This document shows, piece after piece, positions 49,473-62,214 of a DNA stretch of 64,000 nucleotides. The notes below the pieces were generated by a model, which saw only the letters and a list, made by a program, of their open reading frames with translations, was not told where the DNA came from and did not search any database. Each line of letters starts with the position of its first letter. Positions within the stretch are counted from its first letter, which is position 1. The DNA is taken from assembly GCF_021462225.1 (NCBI RefSeq), contig NC_061817.1, positions 955,326 to 1,019,325 of the forward strand. Direction: 5' to 3'. Source of the stretch: Girardinichthys multiradiatus. Taxonomy: Eukaryota > Chordata > Actinopteri > Cyprinodontiformes > Goodeidae. The position numbers and the translations under genes are program-made.

Positions 49473-49690
49473 GAAATGGCTCTTGGTGTAGGACCCAAAT
49501 GCAGACAGGCAGACAGGAGCAACATGGTAATTACAAAATATTTAATGAATAAAGGACAAGAACTTATAGACCAGGCATGAGAAGACTTGCATGGAGCATG
49601 GGCAAAAACAGGCATGGACATGAGCAGGTGATGCAACTGATGACATTATAATCTGGCAGGGAGGCAGAGCCTAGAGAGGGCATAAAAAGT
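49473..49690 (-). repeat. LTR-like fragment
   Basis: GTCAGAAATGGCTCTTGGTG, TAGGACCCAAATGCAGACAG and AATATTTAATGAATAAAGGA follow the pattern of a common fish retrotransposon LTR. No partner LTR or coding part is next to it. Confidence 0.45.
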
Positions 49691-49807
49691 GCAGTGCACA
49701 GTCGAGACAGGGAGACTGATAGATGTGGCACATGTGGACTGAATGAGCTAGATTGCACAGTGGCTGTGGCTTAGAGTGGGACACATGAGCTGTTCTGGGA
49801 AACAATA

Positions 49808-49945
49808 AAGGTGACTGTGGCTCAGAAGGAAGAGTAGCTGTCTTGCAATTCGAAAATTGTGGGTTCGATTTCAGCTTCCTCCTGCCACATGTCAAAGTGA
49901 CCCTGGGCAAGGCACTCAACCTCAAGTTGAGTGCCTTGCCTTTAT
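49808..49945 (+). repeat. tRNA-derived SINE
   Basis: The head has a box A-like TGTGGCTCAGAAGGAAGAG and a box B-like GTGGGTTCGATTTC. The body has CACATGTCAAAGTGACCCTG and GGGCAAGGCACTCAACCTC. This is the usual tRNA-derived fish SINE. It should not be called a functional tRNA gene. A short inverted repeat of the GCACTCAACCTC text follows at once. Confidence 0.8.
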
Positions 49946-50880
49946 CTGTCCTTGCAAACCGTGCAGCCCACTTTTATGTACATCTATCATCTCCACAGCA
50001 GACTGTTGGTAAAGGTCCACTGACAGACACCTTGATATTGAGATCTTCAACTTTGTATAGCAAATAAATAAATACTCTTTCAGGATTTCTGGTTTATGCT
50101 TCAGAACATCAACAGCTTGTTTTTCATTGTTAGATGCTCTTCCATGTTCATCAACATTTTCTCTTAAGATATCAGACACCATGCTATTGACTAAACTAAT
50201 TACATTTGGGTTTATCTTGCAGCAAAGTTGTTTAATCTCTTTCACAGCTCCATCACCCACTATTAGGGTTTGTGACTTGGTGAATGGCTCTTTCTGAAAC
50301 CGTTTAGGAGGAAACCTTTTGAGAGTGCAATCTGGTCTCATACTTCTTTCGCTGGTGAAAGAAGAACTTTCCTTCGTGAAGTAAGAGTTTTGCAGAAATG
50401 GAACAAACCTGTTTTCTAGTGGAATTCCTGTGTTCACAGTTGGTTTGCTTGTATCATTTGTTGTGACTGCAGACAAGTGCTGTTTTCTCCTTGATGCTGG
50501 TGTTGAAGAGATGTTTCTCTGTATTACTGGTCAGACTGTTTCATCCAGGTGCAGGGTTCTTCCTGTTAGCCATCTTCTAAGATCTGAAGAATGGGATTTT
50601 TGTTTTGGCTTTGCGCCATGAGAGTTCAAGGGAGGATAGTTGGTTGTTTTATTCTCATTTACTTCAGCTTTCTGTTTCTTAGTGGTGCTTGTAATCTGTC
50701 TGTCAGTCTTATAACTGTTTTGAATCATCGGTGGGGTTGTTTCATTTCCATACCCAACATTTATCTCCACATCCACTTCAAGTCAATTTTAATTTCCATC
50801 ACTTTTAGTTTCTGGAGAAGTTTGTCCCAGTCATCTGTGGAAAAGGGAGGCATCTTGTACTGGTTAGCTTGTGCTGCCAT
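49946..50880 (-). mobile_element. Decayed retroelement ORF1-like sequence
   Basis: Minus-strand frames 50776-50531 and 50476-49922 join across a frameshift near 50500. They give a basic, low-complexity protein with SDLRRWLTGRTLHLDE, then PLENRFVPFLQNSYF and SQTLIVGDGAVKEIKQLC, the last like the first block of the SGNH-hydrolase-type domain in ORF1 proteins of fish CR1/L2 LINEs. A start-like MAAQANQYKMPPFS at 50878 fits the 5' end. The assignment is by pattern only. Confidence 0.45.
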
Positions 50881-51189
50881 TTGCCAGGTGCAGCTGCTCT
50901 TAACGTTATCTGGTCCTTCTCTCAAAAGCGATTAAAATATAAAATCATTAAAAGAATGCTTTGAAAAATCATTTTAAAGTAGTTTAGTGTGGCCTTTCTA
51001 TAGTTATTGGCTGAGAGATAGGAAGTTAAGAGCAAAAGAATGCAAGCAAACAGAGAGCAGGGGGAGAAAAGTGAGCAAGCAGAGAGGCGGAAGCAATAAA
51101 AATGTTACATTAAAAGTACATGGAAGCAAGTAAACATAATAATTCAACACATTTCATCAAAACATTGTATTGATTGTTCATCAACAAAT

Positions 51190-51400
51190 GCTTAATGTCA
51201 TACAGAACCTTGCAGTAGTACTCATCACCTTTTACCATTTTGTCAGGTTACAACCACCATCTTCAATGTATTTTCTGTGATTTAATGTGATTAACCAACG
51301 CAAAGCAGTACATAAATGTGATGAGGCAGGAAAATGCAACATGGTATTTAAATGCTGTTTAAATAAAAATCTAAAACGTCTCTGCATTTGTATTCAGCCC
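51190..51400. mobile_element. Tc1-type terminal fragment
   Basis: GTACTCATCACCTTTTACC, TTTTGTCAGGTTACAACCAC, GATTAACCAACGCAAAGC and TGTATTCAGCCCCCTTTAC mirror the Tc1 end listed at 3836 and 18645. Confidence 0.55.
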
Positions 51401-51879
51401 CCTTTACTTTGACGAAATGGAAAGAAAAACAAAAACAACCAAAAACCAATTGCCATCAGAAATCACCTAATAAGCAAATACAGGAGCACAGTGTTACAAA
51501 CTGTAGGATTTTGAGTTTCTGTGTATTACTGTTTGTGTTTCTAGTTATTTTAGTGTCCATTTCATTTCATTTATTTAATAATTTTTTGGTGTTTTCTGGT
51601 TTACTCAGCACTTTCCCCAGTACCTTATCTGGCTGCTCTTCTACAGCAGTTTCTCCTCTGTTCATTAGCTCACGTGTTGCATTCAGTAATCAATTTCCGT
51701 CACTCAGGTGTCAGATCCTCTTCTGTTTTTGTTGCCAGCATGTTGCTGCGGCTCCTGTTAATATCAGCCTGTTTCTCTGAGTTTATTATTAAAAGCCCCT
51801 CTCCAGCTTTTCTCTGCATTTGGTTCTAGCTCTAGCACTGTGTGTATGTGTGTGGGTGGGGTCAGCTGGGTAGCAGTGC

Positions 51880-52379
51880 AGCTCAATAATGTCTGTCAGT
51901 CCTGGAGTGTGAACATGTTTGGAGCAGCAGTGAGCGAGCAAGGGAGGGAGAAGGAGGAGAGAGCAAAGGAGGCCAAAGCAAGAAAGGAGTGGAGGAGGGG
52001 TGTCTGGTAGACAGAGAAAAGCAAAAGGGGAGAGAGAAAGAGAGGGGAGGAGAGACAAGCCAAGTATGCACGATATTCATTCAAACTGACAGAGCCTGTG
52101 TGTGTCCTAGTTTGTACTTCCTATTGCTCCTCGGTCTCTCACCAGACAGCCTCCAATTTAAAGAAGCAGGAAGAAGACAGCGGAGAAGAGCAAATTAAAT
52201 TAAACAGTGTGTGAAACGACAAAGCAGAATGAGGAGGACGAAGAGCCGATGGGACAGAGGAAAGCTGGATGGAAGTACATCAGAGTAGCGTCTCAGAGGG
52301 AGGGATAAAAAGTAGTCAGAGATACAGAAGGAAAGCCGGGACTCAGACACTATAGCTCCGGCAGAGGGTGATGTAGAAG
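51880..52379 (+). other. Possible 5' noncoding exon ending in a strong donor
   Basis: A purine-rich stretch (51920-52060) is followed by GC-richer sequence that ends GATGTAGAAG|GTAAGTCAG at 52379/52380. Base composition changes sharply from the AT-rich neighbours. It contains no long coding frame on plus. This pattern fits a first noncoding exon of a gene whose coding part lies beyond the window, but no downstream exon can be tied to it. Confidence 0.25.
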
Positions 52380-54549
52380 GTAAGTCAGTTTGCACCTTTA
52401 ATCTTTGCTCTGTTACTGGGTTTCTGCTTGTGCACTGGGCTTGGCTCTGCCTCCACAGCCTCCCCAGCATCCTCCCTCTTCATTGGAACTCTGTGGGTGA
52501 GGCTGCTCAGAGGCAGACACCAACGTGATGTGACAATGTGTCAGTGGATGTTTGCCCACTCTGAAGGGCGCAGATGATGCAACGCTGAGGAGGAACGCCC
52601 TGAGAGACTGGAAAGCATGGCATGGAGAATAACAAGGGTGCTTGCTAACATGGCAACCACAGCGGTGAATTTTCATTCATAATTTCTCATGAGCCTTGCT
52701 GTGAATGTGTGTGTTTATATTTTTTTTTTACTGCGTGTGTGTGTGTGTGTGTGTTTACATGTGTGTAAAAAGGCGTGCCGACCTGCATGCTAAATTTGCT
52801 GTGTGAGCTGGACTGCCACAATGCAAGTGAATGACAATTAGATTAGAGTATTGATTCAGTCTGGGACTGGTATCAAGATGCAGACACACTTACACACCCA
52901 GCAGCAAACCAAATTCAGGGGGAGGCCATAACTGACATTCCACACATCCATACATACATCAAATAACCGTCCCATTTTAAACTAATAATTAGAAACACAA
53001 TAACTCTGGATGGAAATGTACAGGAACACTTTAGATCTGGTTTGGAGCAGTTTTCCTGAACTGAAAGTGCAGCTATTTCTTTTCCTTCTCAAACCTCATG
53101 TTGTGAGAATCAGTGTTTGACAAAACCCAAAAATAAATACTTCTCTGCACACACATGGATGAACTCAACTGAGGTCACACTCTCACTCACATTTGCACAC
53201 AACCCCAGCAGCAGCAGCAGCATGGATGCCTCCCTTGAACTCGTTCACCAGCGAGGTCACAGGTTCAAGTCCCAGGTGGGGGGAGGGGCAGTGAGTGGGA
53301 GAGTCCTGGAAGGAGCAAGAGGAATAGGAAAGGGGGGGCGACCACCACTTACTCAGTCTTGCACTCTTCCCTTCTCCATGCTCCTTTTTCCCCTCCCCCC
53401 TTTTCTTTATCTGTCCTTCTTTCTCTCACACTCAGGCGTGCTGTGCACGCATGTAGATGTACAAGATTTGCACCAGTGTTTTAGATGCATCCTACACATG
53501 CCGTTGCATGATTACGTGCACAGCATGTGTGGCATGTTGTGTGCTTTTGTCCCTAAGTCAGTAGGGTTAAATGTTTATTTTGGCTCCTGTTACCTGAGCT
53601 GACATGATTCTTTGTGCAGTATCTTTCCCTCAGTGAGTTTGTTTATTCATCCCAGATTTAACCCTCACAGGTGAGGAGTTTTAGTGGGTTGTCACAAGCA
53701 TGGCAATGCATTGATGCATGTTCTGTGTAAAGAAACCCCCCCCACTGCCCCAAATACACACACACACACTGCAAGATCAGGAGCTACAAATGTTTTTCAT
53801 TCACCTGTGTTTAGCAGTTCAGGTCTATTATTTGTTCATCTCATTCTAATTATGCAAAGCAGCTCAAATTAGGCCGCAGAGGCTTTGGTGTACAATTAGT
53901 AAATTTCTTTTAAAAAGCCCAAAATTAAATGCAACGCAGAGAATTAATAAAGAAACCTCCTGTGAGTTGATCAAAGTAAAAAAAATTGACATTTATAGTG
54001 CTTTTTATTATTTTGCCTTCCTTTCTTCAGTTTAGTCATGTCTTTTGCTCAGCTCAACCTCATTGGGAAAGAGACTGAACAAAAAAATACAAAAACTACC
54101 TTCAGCGTAAATTTAAGCAAACACACCTTTATATTTACTGCTCCGCATGAGCTCACAGCGACACACAACCACACACAGCCGCTCTTTCATGGTAAACAAG
54201 AGCAGCCGACCTTTGACCTTTACCATTTAGCCAGTCTGGAAAATACCGAGCCTGGAATCGATCAACACTCCACTTGCCCAGACACTCAACATTGCCCTAC
54301 CTCCCACTATCAGCCCACCCCACCTCCCTATTTGCCACACTCTCCCTGTACTCCTCATATCTCCTCTTATTTAATGCCCGCCTCCCAGCTCCTCCATTGC
54401 CGGTCGTTCAACATCACAGCACTCACTTTGAGTTTGGAACACCGCTTTTAAGGTTTTACAGAACTGACCACAAATTTGCAACAGCTAGATAGATATTTGC
54501 ATCTATCATTTCCAAATTGAAAGTATAGCTTGAAAAGTAAAAGAAAAAG
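52380..54549. other. Stretch without a supported gene
   Basis: It holds a (TG)n run at 52733-52754 and a CAGCAGCAGCAGCAG run near 53207. A GGTCACAGGTTCAAGTCCCA text at 53254 resembles box B of a tRNA-derived SINE, without a clear box A. Open frames such as 53117-53602 and 54038-54451 look compositional. Confidence 0.4.
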
Positions 54550-57500
54550 GCTATCTAAACCAATCTGGCTCTATGTGAAAAAAATAATTGGCCCCACAGC
54601 TAATGGCTGGTTATGGTATCCTTAGTGGCAACAGCCTTCCAGTGTCACTCTTGTTATGGAGGAATTCTTCTTTAGACAATTGTTTTAATTTAGCCACATT
54701 GAAAGGTTTTTGAGCATGAGTGGCCTTTTTAAAGCCATGTCACATTATCCAGATTTAAGCCTAGACTTTAACTATGTCACTCCACAACAACAATTCAGTT
54801 TTTAACTATTAATGGGTGGACTAGCTGCTGTGCTTTGAATAACTATTCTGCTGCAGAACCCAAGTGTACTTGAGCTTCAAGTCACTAACTGAAAGTCAGA
54901 GATCTCCTTCAGGACTTCCTGCTTGAGAGCAGAATTCATAGTCAATTAAAGCAAGTTGTCAGGAGGTCGTGAAAAAGTACAAAATCTCCATTACACGACA
55001 GCTACCATGTGGACTCTCAGTATGTTGTTCTTTTTCTGAAATATTGTGTTAGGTGAAATAAGACAAAAATATTTTCCCAAAACGTGGTTTCCCCCTTAAC
55101 GTGGTTGAGAGGTTTGAGTGCTCAAATGATCCTAGAGGCTATATTGTCCGGGACTTCAATGCCCCTGGTATGGTCTCACATGGCTAACAGGCTCTTGGTG
55201 ACCAGTCAGACAAAGAACGTTTCAGACACCTTTATGAGGACAAGGCATGTGATGTTGCCCAGTACGGCAGAGGGTCCCACCTTGGAGCCAGGCCTGGGGT
55301 CGGGACTCGTTGGCGAGTGCCTGGTTTGTCCTCGTGGAAGTCGGCCTGGCCAAGCCCAAATAAATGACGCATGGCCATCCCCCAGTGGGCCCGCTACCTG
55401 TAGGCGGAACCATGAGGGACCGGTGCAAAGAGGATGCAAAGAGGTAGTGGATGAAGGTGGAGACCTCAATGACCCGATCTCCGAATGCTGGGTATAGGGA
55501 TGTGGAATGTCACTTCACTGCCAGGGAAAGAGCCTGAGCTCTAAGTGAGGGATGTCGAGAGATATTGGCTAGAAATAGCTGGGCTCACCTCCACGTCCAG
55601 CGTGAGCTCAGGAACCCAGCTTTTAGACAGAGGCCTGGAGAGTCATTCTGCTGGGGGACTTCAACACCCATGTGGGAAACGTCACTGATACCTGGAGGGG
55701 TGTGATTGGGAGACATAGACTTCTTGATGTGAACCTCATTATTGGACTTCTGTGCCAGTCATGCATTGTCCATAATAAGCACCATGTTCAAGCATAAGGG
55801 TGTTTATTGGTGTGCTTGGCACCAGGGCACCCTAGGCAGGAGGCCGATGATCGGCTGTAGTCGTGTCTTCGGACGTTTGGCCACATGTTTTGAACACTCG
55901 GGTGAAGAGCGGGACTGAGCTGTCCACCGATCACCACCTGGTGGTGAGTTGGCTCCACTGGAATAGGAGGAAGCCGGACAGACTAGACAGGCCCAAGCGT
56001 ATAGTATGTGTCTGCTGGGAAGGTCTGGCGGAGTATTTAGCCAGGTATGTATTCAACTCCCACTCCGGAAGAGCTTTGAACAGTTTGGGGGAGGTTGGAG
56101 ACATAGAATCTAAGTGGACTATGTCCCCTGGGGTAGTTCGGTGAGGCCATGGAGAAGGACTACCAGTGTGCCTTGAAGCGATTCTGGCAAACCATCCGGC
56201 ACCTCATGAGAGAGAAGCAGTGCTTCCCTAATACTGTTTACAGTCAGGGTGTGGACCTGATGACCTTGACTGGGGACATTATTGGGTGGTGGAAGGAGTA
56301 CTTCGAGGATCTACCCAATCCTGCCGTCATGCCTTCCCTGGTGGAAGCAGAAACTGGGGACTCTGAGTCGGACTCATTCATCAACCAGGCTGAAGTCACC
56401 AAGGTGGTCAAAAAGCTCCATGGTGACAAGGCATTGGGTGTGGATGAGATCCCCCCTGACTATGTCAAGTCTCTGGATGTTGTGGGGCTGTCGTGGCTGG
56501 CACGCCTCTTTGCCATTTTGTGGCAGTTGGGGACAGTGCCTCTGGACTGGCAGACAGGTGTAGTGATCCCCCTTCTTGTGATGGGGACCGGAGTGTGTGT
56601 TCCAACTACAGGCGGATCACACTCCTCAACCTGCCTGGTAACTCCTATGCCAAGGTATTGGAGAGGAGAGTCCGGTTGATAGTTGAACCTCGGTTTAAGG
56701 AGGAGTAGTGTGGTTTTTGTCTAGGCTGTGGAACACTGGACCAGCTCTACACCCTCTACAGGGTTCTTGAGGGTTCATGGGAGTTTGCCCACATGTGTTT
56801 TGTGGAGCTGGAGAAGGCAATTGACCGTGTCCCTCATGGTGCCCTGTGGGCAGTTTCTGTACAAGCGGAGCAGGAGTTTGGTCCGCATTGCAGGCTCTAA
56901 GTCGGATATGTTCGCGATGCATGTTGGGCTCCGGTAGGACTGCCCTTCGTCACCGATCATGTTTTTCATTTTCATGGACAGGATTTCTCGGCACAGCCAA
57001 TGGGCGGAGATGGTCTGGATTGGGGACCAGTGGATTTCTTCCCTTTATTTTGCAGATGACCTCTTCTTGGTGGCCCTATGGATCGGTGCGGCTGCCACAG
57101 TACCATGGATGCTGTGGCGGTCCATTGTGGTGAAGAGAGAGATGAGTCAAAAAGCTAAGCTCTTGATTTACCGGTCGGTCTAATTTCCTACCCTTGCCTA
57201 TGGGGATGAACTTTGGGTCATGACCGAAATAATAAGATTGAAGATACAAGAAGAGTCAGTTGAGGTGGCTCCGGCATCTGTATCGGATGCCTCCTGGACG
57301 CCTCCCTTGGGAGGTGTTCCAGCCACATCCCACCTAGGAGGAGGCCCAGTGGATGGTGCAGGACATACTGGAGGGTATATGTCTCTTTGCTAGGCTGGGA
57401 ATGCCTTGGGTTCCCCCCGGCGGAGCTGGAGGAGGTGAGAAGTCTGGGCGTCTGCTGCCCCCACAACCCGGTCCCGGATAAAGCAGAAGACGATGAGTAT

Positions 57501-58222
57501 TTTTACCAAATGTTTTGGGGATCTTCAAGATTTTTTTGGTTAATGTGAGACGGGCCTTTAAAATGGTTTTGGCCTTTGAACTCTCTCATAAATGCTACTT
57601 ATGCCCAGTCTCTCTTTTTTTAGAGTTTAATCGTGAACTCTGACCTGTACGGTGTTAAGTGAGGACTACTGAGCTTTAAATGTTGTTCTGGATTCTTCTG
57701 AGACCTCCTGAATGAGTTGTTGATGTGCTTTTGGAGTACTTTTGGTAGGTCAGCTATTCTTGGTACGGTTCACCACAGCTACATGTTTTCTCCAGTTGTG
57801 GATACTTAGTTCTCATTGTGATTCACTGGAATCCCAAAGCGTTACAAATTGTGTTTGAACTCTTTATAGGCTGATAAATGTCTGTGACATTTTTTTGTTT
57901 CTCATCTGTTCTTGAATGTCTTTAGATCGGAACAGTGTCTTGCTATTTTAAGGTCTTTACTTTAAGACCTCAAAAAAGACCTACTTTATGTTGTTAGACA
58001 GGTTCTGTTTAAGTGATTTCTTGATTCTACAACTAAGAAGGCAATCAAGCCAGAGTGTGGCTAGTGACATTGAACTCAGATCTCAAAATATGTGCTTAAT
58101 CAGAGTTAAAAAATGTATGTAGCAAGGAATGTAAATACGTTTTTACTTTGGCATAGGGATGATTGAATCGCTTTAGTTCAATGACTACAGTCATCATGTG
58201 AAGGGAGCAAATAGTTTTTTAC
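54550..58222 (-). mobile_element. Tc1-like relic split by LINE copy D
   Basis: The left half (54550-55082) and right half (57498-58222) are parts of one minus-strand Tc1 element: left text includes TTTAATTTAGCCACATTGAA and CTGCTGCAGAACCCAAGTG; right text includes TTTTGGGGATCTTCAAGATT, ATGCCCAGTCTCTCTTTTTT and GCAAATAGTTTTTTAC at the terminus. The interrupted block is the TTTTCCCAAAA region. Many changes make it inactive. Confidence 0.7.
55083..57497 (+). mobile_element. LINE copy D, longest copy in the window
   Basis: Order on plus: 5' leader (55083-55500), GMWNVTSLPGKEPEL at the start of the endonuclease (55500-55620), the endonuclease C-terminal block with STDHHLVVSW-like residues (55800-56090), an RT N-terminal part (56149-56570: RFWQTIRHLMREKQC, TGDIIGWWKEYFEDL, KKLHGDKALGVDEIP, DWQTGVVIPL), RT core with CGTLDQLYTLYRVLEGSWEF-like text, FADDLFLV at 57050, and C-terminal pieces to CCCGGTCCCGGATAAAGCAG. 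Internal deletions and frameshifts are many. Flanks TATTTTCCCAAA and TATTTTTACCAAA look like an aged target duplication. Confidence 0.85.
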
Positions 58223-58228
58223 AACGAT

Positions 58229-59004
58229 CAGTGTTGGGAACATTACTTTAAAATAAATTAACTAGTTATAGTTACAAGTTACTTCTCCCAAAAAGCAACA
58301 GAGTTTGGTAAATCAGTTGCACTATCAAAGTAATTAGTTACTAGGCAAAGTATTCAGTAACCTTATATAATCTAAAATGATGTTACTGACCAGAAAAATC
58401 AAGCCATTTCTGTTTGCACGGTGTAGGATTGTCGGAGCTCGCGCTGGTGTTGTGGGAAGTTGAGGCGATGTGAGGTGCTTCATAAGGTTGGAGTTGCTGG
58501 GGCTAATTTCTTTGTTTCTAGACATAACTTGCAAATCACGTGCACATTTTTGCCTTTAACTTCAGCGAACGTGAAATATTGCCTATACTTCCAACTTTCA
58601 AATGCTGTCTTTAAATAGACTCCCCTCCATCGTCAGATTTCTCTCTTGCTGTTGGTTTACTCTGTCTATGTGGTGAAAACCCGCTTACCTGATGCCTTTT
58701 CAACCAATTGGCACGTATGCCGCTATATGTCCGTGGCCCACTCCCCCACCTCCTACGTTTTCCTTGAAGATCTTTAAAAAACACTCACTGCAGCTGCGGG
58801 AGAAAAGCAGATCTCTCTGCAGCAGCAGACTGTGCAGCAGACTGTGCTCTTATTAAGCTTATTAAGTTGTAGTAACATTTTGCGTTACATTGTAAACATC
58901 ATTACGGTGTAATGGAAATGAGAAAAGTAATTAGTTAGATTACTCCATTACCAAAAACAGTAACACAGTTACTAACGCGTTATTTTCTAATGCTTCCGAC
59001 ACTG
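58229..59004. mobile_element. hAT-type MITE
   Basis: 776 bp, starting CAGTGTTGGGAA and ending with its near inverse (TTCCGACACTG), flanked by an exact 8-bp duplication ACAACGAT at 58221-58228 and 59005-59012. Internal text such as AAAGTAATTAGTTACTA and TTACTCCATTACC is typical of a very common fish hAT MITE. No coding capacity. Confidence 0.9.
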
Positions 59005-59469
59005 ACAACGATGGGAAAATAGAAATATTTGCTAATTGTTGTGCTCAGTGACTAAACTAACGTTTTTAGCAATAACACCCAATAATGTGTTGTGAATTCA
59101 AGCACTACAGAAGCAAGTACACACTTGTTAACTTGTTTCTGTACTTAACCAACTTAACCAAGTCAATGAGTACCTCAGATTTAATTTGAAATAAACTATA
59201 AAGGTGTGTAAATGTAGCATTCCAAGTATGAATTTCAACTTTGTGGGCCATTCCAGTTAATTTGTCTGACATGGTGATTGCAACTTTTGAATACAGAATA
59301 TTTCACCTTAATACATGACAAAATGGTCCAAAAAAAATTTTTTTTGAATTTTTCCATACACTTCAATTCATTCCTTATAGATAGAGACATTACTCTAGGT
59401 CTTTAGTTTAAAGCACCACTATATCAGAACAACATTGGTGACTGGTTACTGCACAGCATTTACATTCAC

Positions 59470-59735
59470 TACATTGTCAAAAGTATTCGGTGACCCTAAA
59501 GCCAGTTTAAGCATCCGGAGATTGGGTCAACACCTTTGGGATAAATTGGAGTGGAGGCTGCAAATCTGGTTTTCTCTTTTAATAATGAACACACTCTTAA
59601 ACCTTGTGGAAGATGTTTACAGAATAATTAAAATTGCTATTGCTGGCAACAGTGGATCCATCAACAAACTAGACCTTTATAAATTAAGAACAGGATGTAA
59701 ACGTAGATAGACAAATACTTTTGGCATTATAGTAT
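59470..59735 (+). mobile_element. Internally deleted Tc1-like relic
   Basis: ATTGTCAAAAGTATTCGGTG at the left and ATACTTTTGGCATTATAGTA at the right form terminal inverted repeats. Between them are transposase C-terminal coding remnants (GDKLEWRLQIWF-like, then TLLNLVEDVYRI). Only 266 bp remain. Confidence 0.65.
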
Positions 59736-62214
59736 AACTTTAGATAAAGCTACATATTTCCCAGTTATGTTAAATTTGCACCAGAACCATAGTTTTGATA
59801 TCATTTCATATTATCTGGATATGTAACAGTTAATTTTCCTGTGGTTCTAACCAGAGTGAGAACATTTACTGTCATTTCTTATTTTTATTTTGTGCTACTT
59901 CATAGCTCTATTCATATTGGAAGATAATCTGGGAGTGTATAGTCAACTGATTAGAAGGTGATCTTCCTGCACAACATTTCCACTATGAGATGGACCTAAA
60001 GTGGGTGTTGGAAGTAAATGCATTTGATACTCTAACTAGGGCTGAAGACCCTATTAAAAGCGAGGCACACATGACTATGCTTTGACCTAAGCCAGGGGTC
60101 CACAACCTGTGGCTCCGGAGCCACATGTATTAGGACATTCCAAAATTGCTCCTAATAACTTTGGCTAAAAATAATAAATAACCAATTATTATAAATATAA
60201 ATATAACAACAAATGCATGTTTAAGCAGGTTTTCAGTTTTTTTTTCATAGAATAATTGCCTTTAATTTTCACAACAGTACCAGTAATATATTTTAAAACT
60301 ATTTTTCTTGTCATTAGGTTGGAAACAGTTTTTTTTTACATATGTTTTCACAAATACAAACATCCTATTGAAGAAAATGTACCTCTTCTTGCAAAAGGTT
60401 TGTTTTTCTTTATTTAAGACCTAAAAATAGAAATAAAATGGTAGTTCTTTAAAAATGACAATTAATAATTTCCTATAGAATACATTTACACAAAAATATA
60501 ACTTGTTTTTTTCAAAAGGGTATGTAAAATCTGCAGCTCTAAACTAGTTTGATCTAGTTGGACCAGGGGCAAAAATTTACTTTAGATTGTAAAGGTTGCA
60601 CAACCCCTGATGTGAACTATTCCATTGTAGTTCAGGCTGAATGTTTATGGTCGTTGACCTGCAGGTAGGTGTTACTACACCACAGTATCAAGTCTTCTGA
60701 AGACTCTAAAAGGTTTTCTTCAGGATTGGATGAAGGTGAATTCAAATGCATGCCACGTAATTCTGAAAAAAAAGAAAACATAATTTTTTTTCTTTCACTT
60801 CACAATTATACATTACTTTGTGTTAATCTGTTATGTAAAATCCATCAAAGTTCATGATTCAAGGAGTAATTTACATTTTGAGCAGTTATTAGGTTTAGTG
60901 TGAATGTTCTTTGACATTATTATTTTATGCATATTTTCCTACGCCAAGTTAAATAAACTTAAATGCATATCGAATTTAAAAATATTAGGTGATGTGCATT
61001 GTGTAATTGAGTGCGAGGGAGGAGGGTACAGGATACAAACATCATTTTAAAATATTCCATATTTTTCTTCTCTGTATTTTTGACTTTATTACATGCTCTA
61101 CTTTGTGAAATGTTTTTGCCTGAAAAATCAGCTCCGCTTCCTTCCCGCACTCAATAGCTGGGAGGAGAATGTTGGAGAAAGTTAGTTTGTACTGAAGCCG
61201 TCTTGGGGCAAAGCCAAAACACGGACCTGTTTCCAGAAACATGGGAGAAAAAAGAATGGGCAGAACCAGCTACCCAGAGATTTTTAGATAAAATCAAGTG
61301 GCCAGTGTTAGATTTAAATTCCTCTTCTAGAAAAGAAAGATAGTTCGATGAAAAAAACAACTGGCCCCTTAAAAAACAGCCTGCTAGGCTACTGGATAGG
61401 TTTTCTCCACAAAAACTCAGTACCTCAATCTGATGATCGAGAGAAGCCTTTATCACCACAGACTAAGAAAGTTGAAGCTGAAAGCTGTGCAGAAAATGTG
61501 GGCAACTGGGCCTCAGACTCCGATAGCTGGAGAGAGCGCTGTGAGATGTGTAAGAAACATGTTCAGGAAGACAACAAAGTTACACTGTTTATACAACAAC
61601 GTTGTCATGCAAACTGGGCGTTTCTCTGCCTGGGGGCATGGTCTGTGATATGACAGAGAAAACTGTGAGCATTGTCTTTTTGTCATTGAAAAATGTAAAA
61701 CAATTTCTTAGTGAAGCAATTACTGTCTCCGCTGGAAGCTGTTTGTTCTCTGGGGGAACAGGTTGTTCACAGCAGGCCCCCTACCCCTGTGAAAGGAGGT
61801 GGTGAAATGTTCTGAAGATTGATGTCTCTGAAGAAATGCCTTAACTCAACATGCAATGTTCAATCTATCCAGTTTATTGACGATTTAAATTTATTGTGGG
61901 ACCCCAAGTGTTTTTTAAGAGAGATGGATTCTCTCATAATAAACTTGGGGCAAAGCTATTTGCTTCAAATATAGTTTTTCTCTGCAGTGTGTTCCTCCAG
62001 CCAAAGGTAAGAGACTGAGGAAAAATTAAAACAAGTAGAAGATAAGCCATCACTGTTCTCGAGGGGGTGTAGGTCACCATTTGTTTTTATTATTTTGAGA
62101 TGTCAATAATGTTTTTCTGTAAATTCTGAATTGTTTCTTATTTTCAATTTAACATGTAAAACTAAACAAGTGAACTGGGAAAACATTCATTTTCCATTTA
62201 TTTGCATAGTAATT
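59736..62214. other. AT-rich intergenic stretch, nothing recognised
   Basis: A CAACCTGTGGCTCCGGAGCC segment at 60104 and a GCCCACAACCCC-type text near 60597 resemble a fish hAT-like non-autonomous repeat (gene-poor, T-rich inside). Frames at 61042-61653 have no family resemblance. Confidence 0.4.

Noticed and set aside
49808..49900. A tRNA-like gene with box A and box B
   Set aside because: The body and tail that follow are those of a common fish SINE, and the acceptor stem does not close.
52195..52676. Minus-strand frames rich in serine and leucine
   Set aside because: They arise from the complement of the purine-rich plus strand; no motif or splice support.
54038..54451. A 137-residue frame starting MSFAQLNL
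   Set aside because: Low-complexity His/Pro/Ser composition, no family resemblance, no exon borders, and an equally open overlapping frame.
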